Part shown: one piece after another, positions 5,551 to 10,088 of the stretch
How positions within the stretch are numbered: position 1 is the stretch's first letter
How the letters are laid out: the number at the start of each line of letters is the position of its first letter
Assembly (NCBI GenBank): GCA_041301185.1
Contig: JBFYSV010000106.1
Span: 1-10,088, forward strand
Reading direction: 5' to 3'
Source of the DNA: JAQBDA01 sp041301185
Lineage (GTDB): Bacteria > Chloroflexota > Anaerolineae > Anaerolineales > UBA4823
DNA: 10,088 bases
Position numbers and translations under genes: made by a program
The notes under the pieces: generated by a model
Databases searched by the model: none
The model's input: only the letters and a program-made list of their open reading frames with translations
Told to the model about the DNA's origin: nothing

Positions 5551-6948
5551 ATGAAGATTCTATATTTAGATTGTTTTGCCGGTATAAGCGGCGATATGTT
5601 CCTGGGCGCGCTGCTCGACCTGGGGTTGGAGCTGGACGTTTTGTCTGCTGAGCTGAGCAAGCTGCCCATGCAGGGCTACCAGTTACGGGCTGAATGGGTT
5701 GATAAGCGCGGCATCCAGGCTGTGCAATTCAAAGTGATACTGCTGGAGCCGGGCGGCTCCCACCTGGCGGATTCTGAGTTTATTGAAGTTGATCCGACCC
5801 TTGCGGCTGGAGGATTAGATGATCTCCACGCTCAACGTACCGAGGGTGTCCACCCCGAAGCTCACTCTCACCGCAGCCTGCCAGAAATCTTGGCTGTGAT
5901 CCAGGATAGCGCACTCTCCGATCGCGTCAAGAACCAGGCTTGTGCGATCTTCACCCGCCTGGCTGAAGCGGAAGGGGAGGTGCACGGATCGCCCGCCAAC
6001 CAGGTGCAGTTTCACGAGGTGGGTGGGACGGATGCGATCGTGGATATTGTGGGAGCAGCGATCGGGCTGGAGCAGCTCGGCATTGAGTCGGTTTATGCCT
6101 CGCCCCTCCCCTTGGGTTCCGGCTTAATCCGCAGCGCCCACGGCTTATACCCGGTGCCCGGACCAGCGACTGCCAACCTGCTGCGCGGTGTTCCAGTCTA
6201 TACCACCCAGGCGAGCGGCGAGATGGTGACGCCTACCGGTGCAGCAATTATTACCAGCCTCGCCCAGGGGTTCGGGCCTATGCCTGCGATGACCGTCGAG
6301 GCAGTTGGCTATGGAGCGGGCACGCGCCAGCGGGAGTTCCCCAATGTCTTGCGCGGCTTTGCTGGCGAGAGCTACCCGCTTTCTGGAGAAGCACCCCTTG
6401 GAGTGCGGGTGGGGCGCGACCCTTACCCGCAACAGCACCAGGTGCCGGCGGGGGAGCCCGGTTACCACGAGGCGCAGGCAGTGGTCATCGAGACCAATAT
6501 CGACGATATGAGCCCGCAGCTGTTTGAGCACCTGTCGGACTTGCTGCTTGCGGCAGGCGCGCTGGATGTCGTCATGTTCCCGGTGCAGATGAAAAAAGGC
6601 CGCCCTGGAATGCTGTTACACGTACTGGCCTACCCCACCTCGGTGGATACTCTGTTGAAGATTGTTTTCAGCGAATCTACCTCGATTGGGGCGCGCACCT
6701 ACCCGGTGACCAAGCACATGCTCCAGCGGGAGACCCGGCTGGTGGAAACGCCTTACGGCAGGGTGCGCGCCAAGCTCGCCTGGCTGGGAGAGCGCTTGGT
6801 GAACGTGGCTCCGGAATATGAAGACTGCCTGGAGATTGCCTACCATAGGGGCGTGCCCCTGAAGGAGGTTATTTCGGCTGCTATGGCAGCTGCCCGGCAG
6901 GCAATCCGGCAGCCGCCTGCCGGTGAGGACTCCACGCAGCCCGGTTGA
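5551..6948 (+). CDS. larC: LarC, nickel insertion protein for the NPN cofactor
   Basis: CTP-dependent cyclometallase that inserts nickel into the dithio-pyridinium mononucleotide, the last step of NPN synthesis. It has 465 residues. The start Met-Lys-Ile-Leu-Tyr-Leu-Asp-Cys-Phe-Ala-Gly-Ile-Ser-Gly-Asp-Met is the classic LarC N-terminus. Further signatures are Pro-Leu-Pro-Leu-Gly-Ser-Gly, Ser-Ala-His-Gly-Leu-Tyr-Pro-Val-Pro-Gly-Pro-Ala-Thr, Gly-Glu-Met-Val-Thr-Pro-Thr-Gly-Ala-Ala, Glu314-Thr-Asn-Ile-Asp-Asp-Met-Ser-Pro-Gln, and Met347-Lys-Lys-Gly-Arg-Pro-Gly. The His-rich linker common in the family is reduced here to a few His (about residues 105-111). In Lactiplantibacillus plantarum the gene is split into larC1 and larC2 by a ribosomal frameshift; here it is one unbroken frame. 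It is 5 bases behind larB; no larE is in the window. Confidence 0.93.
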   Translation: MKILYLDCFAGISGDMFLGALLDLGLELDVLSAELSKLPMQGYQLRAEWVDKRGIQAVQFKVILLEPGGSHLADSEFIEVDPTLAAGGLDDLHAQRTEGVHPEAHSHRSLPEILAVIQDSALSDRVKNQACAIFTRLAEAEGEVHGSPANQVQFHEVGGTDAIVDIVGAAIGLEQLGIESVYASPLPLGSGLIRSAHGLYPVPGPATANLLRGVPVYTTQASGEMVTPTGAAIITSLAQGFGPMPAMTVEAVGYGAGTRQREFPNVLRGFAGESYPLSGEAPLGVRVGRDPYPQQHQVPAGEPGYHEAQAVVIETNIDDMSPQLFEHLSDLLLAAGALDVVMFPVQMKKGRPGMLLHVLAYPTSVDTLLKIVFSESTSIGARTYPVTKHMLQRETRLVETPYGRVRAKLAWLGERLVNVAPEYEDCLEIAYHRGVPLKEVISAAMAAARQAIRQPPAGEDSTQPG

Positions 6949-7792
6949 GCGGCCAGTGGTGGAAACGGTAGCGATTGTGGATTCGGTTGACGGTTTTATC
7001 TTTGACCTGGATGGGACAGTCTACCTGGGCGAGGTGGCTTTACCCGGGGCTGTCGAGAGCATTGCCACCCTGCGCCAGCATGGCAAGCGCATCCTGTTCA
7101 TCAGCAACAAGCCATTGGAACCCGGCCGGGTCTACGCCGAAAAGCTCACCCACCTGGGCATACCGGCGCAGGATGAGGATATTATCACCTCTGCTTTTGT
7201 CCTCGGGTACCACCTGGCTCACACAGCACCCGACTTACGCCTGTATGTGGTCGGTGAGCCCAGCCTGCTTGCCGAGCTACGCGGTCACGGCTTGACCGTG
7301 GTGGGAGAGTACCTTGATCAGGATCCCAAGAGTGTCATCGATCCAGATGGGATCGATGCAGTGGTGGTGGCTTTCGACCGTACCCTGGACTACCGCAAGC
7401 TGAACACCGCCTACCAGGCCCTGATGAGCGGGGCGCGTTTCTTTTCCACCAATGCAGATAAAATTTGTCCCATGCCGGGGGGCGGCATTCCGGATGCCGG
7501 CGCAACGATCGCAGCCCTTGAGCATATCACCGGGCGCCAGGTTGAGCTGGTTGCCGGGAAACCCTCCATGCTGGTCACCCAGGTCGCCTCCCAGCGGTTG
7601 GGTCTGGAGCCAGGGCGAATCATGATGGTGGGCGATCGCCTGGAGACAGATATCTACATGGGTCAGCAGGCAGGCATGCGGACCGCAGTGGTGCTTACCG
7701 GGGTGACGCGCCACGCAGATGTCGCCCGGTTGGCGCAACCCCCGGATTATATTCTAGAGAACCTGGGAGAGCTGCCTGCCCTGGTGTTGTAG
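6923..7792 (+). CDS. HAD-IIA family sugar-phosphate phosphatase (AraL/NagD-like)
   Basis: Predicted cytosolic Mg-dependent phosphatase of the NagD/AraL/p-nitrophenyl phosphatase group, acting on small phosphorylated sugars or polyols. Motif I is Asp28-Leu-Asp30-Gly-Thr-Val-Tyr, with nucleophile and acid/base; motif II is Ile-Ser61-Asn62-Lys; Lys213 in Ala-Gly-Lys-Pro is motif III; Gly237-Asp238-Arg-Leu-Glu-Thr-Asp243-Ile is motif IV. The C2-type cap lies between (about 95-185). Start choice is open: GTG 6923 overlaps larC by 26 bases, while GTG 6956, 6959 or 6977 would avoid overlap; none has a clear Shine-Dalgarno. The catalytic core is in every version. It lies 48 bases before an AraM-like glycerol-1-phosphate dehydrogenase, as araL lies before araM in Bacillus subtilis, which suggests glycerol phosphate or a related compound as substrate (inference). 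Confidence 0.88.
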   Translation: MRTPRSPVERPVVETVAIVDSVDGFIFDLDGTVYLGEVALPGAVESIATLRQHGKRILFISNKPLEPGRVYAEKLTHLGIPAQDEDIITSAFVLGYHLAHTAPDLRLYVVGEPSLLAELRGHGLTVVGEYLDQDPKSVIDPDGIDAVVVAFDRTLDYRKLNTAYQALMSGARFFSTNADKICPMPGGGIPDAGATIAALEHITGRQVELVAGKPSMLVTQVASQRLGLEPGRIMMVGDRLETDIYMGQQAGMRTAVVLTGVTRHADVARLAQPPDYILENLGELPALVL

Positions 7793-7829
7793 ACGGTTTG
7801 GTGGCAGCGCCCTGGTCGTTATCTCTCCT

Positions 7830-7836
7830 AGGAGGT
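7830..7836 (+). promoter_or_regulatory. Strong Shine-Dalgarno before the G1P dehydrogenase
   Basis: AGGAGGT, a full anti-16S match, lies 4 bases before the ATG at 7841. It fixes that start and predicts much stronger translation than for larB, larC or the phosphatase gene, which have weak sites. Confidence 0.75.
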
Positions 7837-7840
7837 CATT

Positions 7841-9085
7841 ATGGATGTGCGCGTCCCGGTTTACATCGGCAATCAGGCGATACCTGAGTTTATCCGCTAC
7901 TGCAAGCAGCACGGGCTGAAGGAATTCTTGCTGGTTGCGGATGAAAACACGTATCCCGCCCTGGGGAAAGCCGTGGAAGACGCTTTGCGAGCCGAGGGGA
8001 TGGACCTGCTCACGGTGGTGCTCAAAGGGCAGGAGGTGCAGGCAAACGAGCATTACCTGGTGCGCTTGCTGCTCAGCTATGACCTGAAGGCGCGCACGTT
8101 CCTGGCGGTCGGCTCGGGCACGATCACCGACATCACCCGCTTTGTCAGCCACCGCATCGGTCGTGAGTTCATCTCCTTGCCGACCGCGCCATCGGTGGAT
8201 GGCTTTACCTCAATCGGCGCGCCGCTGGTGGTCGGCGGCTTGAAGCAGACAATCATCTGCCAGGCGCCGAGAGCCGTGTATGCCGACCTGCCCACCCTGG
8301 CAGCCGCCCCGCGCCGCCTGATCGCGGCCGGTGTCGGCGACCTGCTGGGTAAATATGTTTCGATTGCCGATTGGAAGCTGGGCAGCTTGTTGTGGGGCGA
8401 GCGGTTCGATGAAGGCATCGCGGCGCGCATGCTGGGCGCAGCGCAAGATTGTGCTGCCCATGCCAGCGATATCGCCGGCGGGTCGATGGAAAGCATCCGC
8501 CAGCTGATGGATGGGCTGATCGAGTCGGGCTTTGGCATGCTGGAATTTGGCAATAGCTCACCGGCAGGTGGCGCGGAGCACCAGATTGCCCACCACTGGG
8601 AGATGATGATGCTGGCAGATCAACGCCATGCTGCCCTGCATGGTGCCAAGGTAGGGGTGGCTACGATCATTACTGCTGGCTGGTACGCTCAGGTGCGCGG
8701 CATGAAGAAGAGCGAAGCCGCCCGCCGGCTGGAGAAAATGCAATTGCCTAAACTGGACGAAGAAGTGTCCAGGATCAAGGCTATCTTTGGGCCGATCGCC
8801 GACGAGATTATCCCCCAGCAGAGTGAGTTCATCTCGATGACTCCTTCCCGGTTTGAAGCGGTCAAGGCGGATATCCTGGAACAGTGGGATGGTGTCCTGG
8901 AAATTGCTGGAGAGGTGCCTGCTGCTGGGGAGTTTTCCAGCTGGCTGCGCATGGTGGGGGGACTGCTGAAAGCGGCGGAGCTTAACCTGAGCGAGAGCGA
9001 AGTCCGCCTGGCATTGGATTACAGCCATTTCATGCGCAAGCGCTTTACAATTAACAAGCTTCGCCTTTGGTTGGGTATCGCCTAG
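7841..9085 (+). CDS. Glycerol-1-phosphate dehydrogenase, AraM/EgsA-like
   Basis: NAD(P)-linked reduction of dihydroxyacetone phosphate to sn-glycerol-1-phosphate, the archaeal-type glycerol phosphate stereoisomer. 414 residues, close to B. subtilis AraM and longer than archaeal EgsA. Gly91-Ser-Gly-Thr-Ile-Thr-Asp is the dinucleotide-binding turn. Pro-Thr-Ala-Pro-Ser-Val-Asp-Gly-Phe-Thr-Ser (114-124) is typical of the G1PDH/DHQ-synthase-like superfamily. Metal ligands are likely Asp167 (Ala-Gly-Val-Gly-Asp), His247 or His251 in Gly-Ala-Glu-His-Gln-Ile-Ala-His, and His267 (Leu-His-Gly-Ala-Lys). AraM of Bacillus is reported to be Ni-dependent; archaeal EgsA uses Zn. The ATG has an ideal Shine-Dalgarno. 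It is the last gene of the larB-larC-HAD cluster, and a hairpin follows 30 bases after the stop. The name is secure at family level; a related polyol dehydrogenase role cannot be excluded. Confidence 0.87.
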   Translation: MDVRVPVYIGNQAIPEFIRYCKQHGLKEFLLVADENTYPALGKAVEDALRAEGMDLLTVVLKGQEVQANEHYLVRLLLSYDLKARTFLAVGSGTITDITRFVSHRIGREFISLPTAPSVDGFTSIGAPLVVGGLKQTIICQAPRAVYADLPTLAAAPRRLIAAGVGDLLGKYVSIADWKLGSLLWGERFDEGIAARMLGAAQDCAAHASDIAGGSMESIRQLMDGLIESGFGMLEFGNSSPAGGAEHQIAHHWEMMMLADQRHAALHGAKVGVATIITAGWYAQVRGMKKSEAARRLEKMQLPKLDEEVSRIKAIFGPIADEIIPQQSEFISMTPSRFEAVKADILEQWDGVLEIAGEVPAAGEFSSWLRMVGGLLKAAELNLSESEVRLALDYSHFMRKRFTINKLRLWLGIA

Positions 9086-9114
9086 CCCGGCGATTAATGG
9101 ATGGTTAGAGCTCT

Positions 9115-9135
9115 GCGCCAGGGTTGCCCTGGCGC
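9115..9135 (+). terminator. Perfect 9-bp hairpin after the dehydrogenase gene
   Basis: GCGCCAGGG (9115-9123) pairs perfectly with CCCTGGCGC (9127-9135) around a TTG loop, 29 bases past the stop codon. It has no T tract after it on the plus strand, so it may be a 3' processing stop, a weak bidirectional terminator for the dehydrogenase and the convergent transposase, or part of the insertion-sequence end. Confidence 0.5.
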
Positions 9136-10088
9136 TCCAGACAAATTGAGATAGTGGGATCACCCATCAGCGCCACCCCTGCTAAACAAAAATTGGGGTG
9201 GCTTGCCACCCAAAAGCACGACTAATTCTTCGAGGGGCAGAATGGTGAAAGCCCCAGCGGCAAAAACGATAACCGGAGAGCTGCGAAAGCCAAATTGTCG
9301 GTTCAATTCCTGGCGCAGTTTGCGAATGCCACGTGCTTTCAGTCGCTCAGCGACCTTTGACTTGGCAATTTGAGCCACATTGTAGGCGATCAGGGTAAAA
9401 GTCAACCGGGCGGCGGCGACCACCGTATTGTGGAATGTCCACAGTGCTTCTTCTAAATGCCAGCCTTTTTTGAGTTCACGAAAACCGCTATTTTCAATTA
9501 TCCAGCGATTGCGCCAGAAGGTGTAACCTTGCCAGGCGGTATTGAATGTGGCCGTCGCTACCAGCGCCCATTCTTCTGGTTTACCATCTTTGCCGAGTTG
9601 GTCGCTCTGAATGGCGAACCCGCTCAAGGTAGGTTTTTCCACCCCCAATGCCTGTGCAGCTTCGACAAAGCCTTCCCAATCATTGAGTTCATCCATTTTT
9701 GCTACCCGCATCTGCCGGGTTTGCTTATGTCCGGATAGGTAACGCACATCGGGATGTTCTTGCCAGGCTTCCGGGATTACTCGCAATAAACCCATCAGTT
9801 GCTCGTACATCCGCCGGTCTTCTGGCAAACGCACCATGACATCGATCTGCCGAGCATGCTTCAGGTTCGCTAGAATGAAACCATCCGCATACAAAGCATC
9901 CATCAGCATCCATTCGATTACCCCTGTCCCCACAATTTCTCTCAATTCGTCCACCATCGCCAACACGACTTCGCCTTCTTTGCCTTTTTCTGACTCATTT
10001 CCGGTTCGCAGACGCCAGTTGACCCACAGCGGCCCATCCTTCTGCAAGCATATCAACCCTACCACCCGCATTTCCGGCCCAATTCCAC
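9136..10088 (-). mobile_element. Insertion sequence, one end inside the window
   Basis: The transposase defines an insertion sequence entering from the right. Its end must lie between the dehydrogenase stop (9085) and the transposase stop (9160). I place it after the hairpin at 9135 only as a guess, because the other terminal repeat is outside the window and no target duplication can be read. Confidence 0.5.
9160..10088 (-). CDS. IS4-like DDE transposase (3' part, runs off window)
   Basis: The frame is open from the right edge (308 codons visible, reading Gly-Ile-Gly-Pro-Glu before the internal Met at 10071) to TGA at 9162-9160, so the N-terminal part lies outside the window. Numbering from that Met, Leu-Met-Asp58-Ala-Leu-Tyr-Ala-Asp holds the probable second catalytic Asp. 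Trp186-Arg-Asn-Arg189-Trp-Ile-Ile-Glu193-Asn, followed by Arg-Glu-Leu-Lys-Lys-Gly-Trp, is close to the Y-(2)-R-(3)-E-(6)-K signature around the catalytic Glu of IS4-type enzymes. The first Asp of the triad would be upstream. The visible frame has no stop or frameshift, so the copy may be active. It is convergent with the dehydrogenase gene. The exact IS family cannot be named from this part. Confidence 0.82.
   Translation of the reverse strand, partial: GIGPEMRVVGLICLQKDGPLWVNWRLRTGNESEKGKEGEVVLAMVDELREIVGTGVIEWMLMDALYADGFILANLKHARQIDVMVRLPEDRRMYEQLMGLLRVIPEAWQEHPDVRYLSGHKQTRQMRVAKMDELNDWEGFVEAAQALGVEKPTLSGFAIQSDQLGKDGKPEEWALVATATFNTAWQGYTFWRNRWIIENSGFRELKKGWHLEEALWTFHNTVVAAARLTFTLIAYNVAQIAKSKVAERLKARGIRKLRQELNRQFGFRSSPVIVFAAGAFTILPLEELVVLLGGKPPQFLFSRGGADG

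Noticed and set aside
8558..9163. 201-residue minus-strand frame under the dehydrogenase gene
   Set aside because: It is the antisense shadow of a well-recognised dehydrogenase and has no domain features.

Overview
The window looks like a chromosomal stretch of a GC-moderate bacterium. The mix of a LarB/LarC pair, an AraM-type glycerol-1-phosphate dehydrogenase, a Pol-beta-type nucleotidyltransferase, a slipin with a DUF4177 partner, and a secreted protein of regular Gly-Asn repeats resembles Chloroflexota (Anaerolineae-like) genomes. That placement is inference from gene style, not from a marker gene. No rRNA, tRNA, CRISPR array or phage module was seen.

Layout. (1) 1-534, minus: 5' part of a secreted repeat protein that runs off the left edge. 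(2) 535-1048: non-coding stretch with inverted repeats and a possible short gene remnant. (3) 1049-2770, plus: deoxynucleoside kinase, then a nucleotidyltransferase-fold protein, ending at a GC-rich hairpin. (4) 2850-2919: two copies of the ParB-binding centromere site parS, 54 bp apart, between convergent genes. (5) 4573-2954, minus: a compact operon of a YtrA-type GntR regulator, an SPFH/slipin membrane protein and a DUF4177 protein. It has a good sigma70-type promoter and an array of 8-bp TTGTA repeats that probably forms its operator. (6) 4745-9085, plus: larB, larC, a HAD-IIA sugar-phosphate phosphatase and an AraM/EgsA-like glycerol-1-phosphate dehydrogenase. (7) 9160-10088, minus: 3' part of an IS4-like DDE transposase running off the right edge.

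How the genes work together. LarB and LarC carry out the first and last steps of nickel-pincer nucleotide cofactor synthesis; LarE and a LarA-type client enzyme are not in the window. The HAD phosphatase and the G1P dehydrogenase repeat the araL-araM pairing of Bacillus and suggest a small glycerol-1-phosphate pathway. AraM of Bacillus is reported to be nickel-dependent, so four consecutive genes may share a nickel theme, but this is inference. The paired parS sites suggest that the window lies in the chromosome-partitioning (usually origin-proximal) domain, or on a large replicon with a ParABS system.
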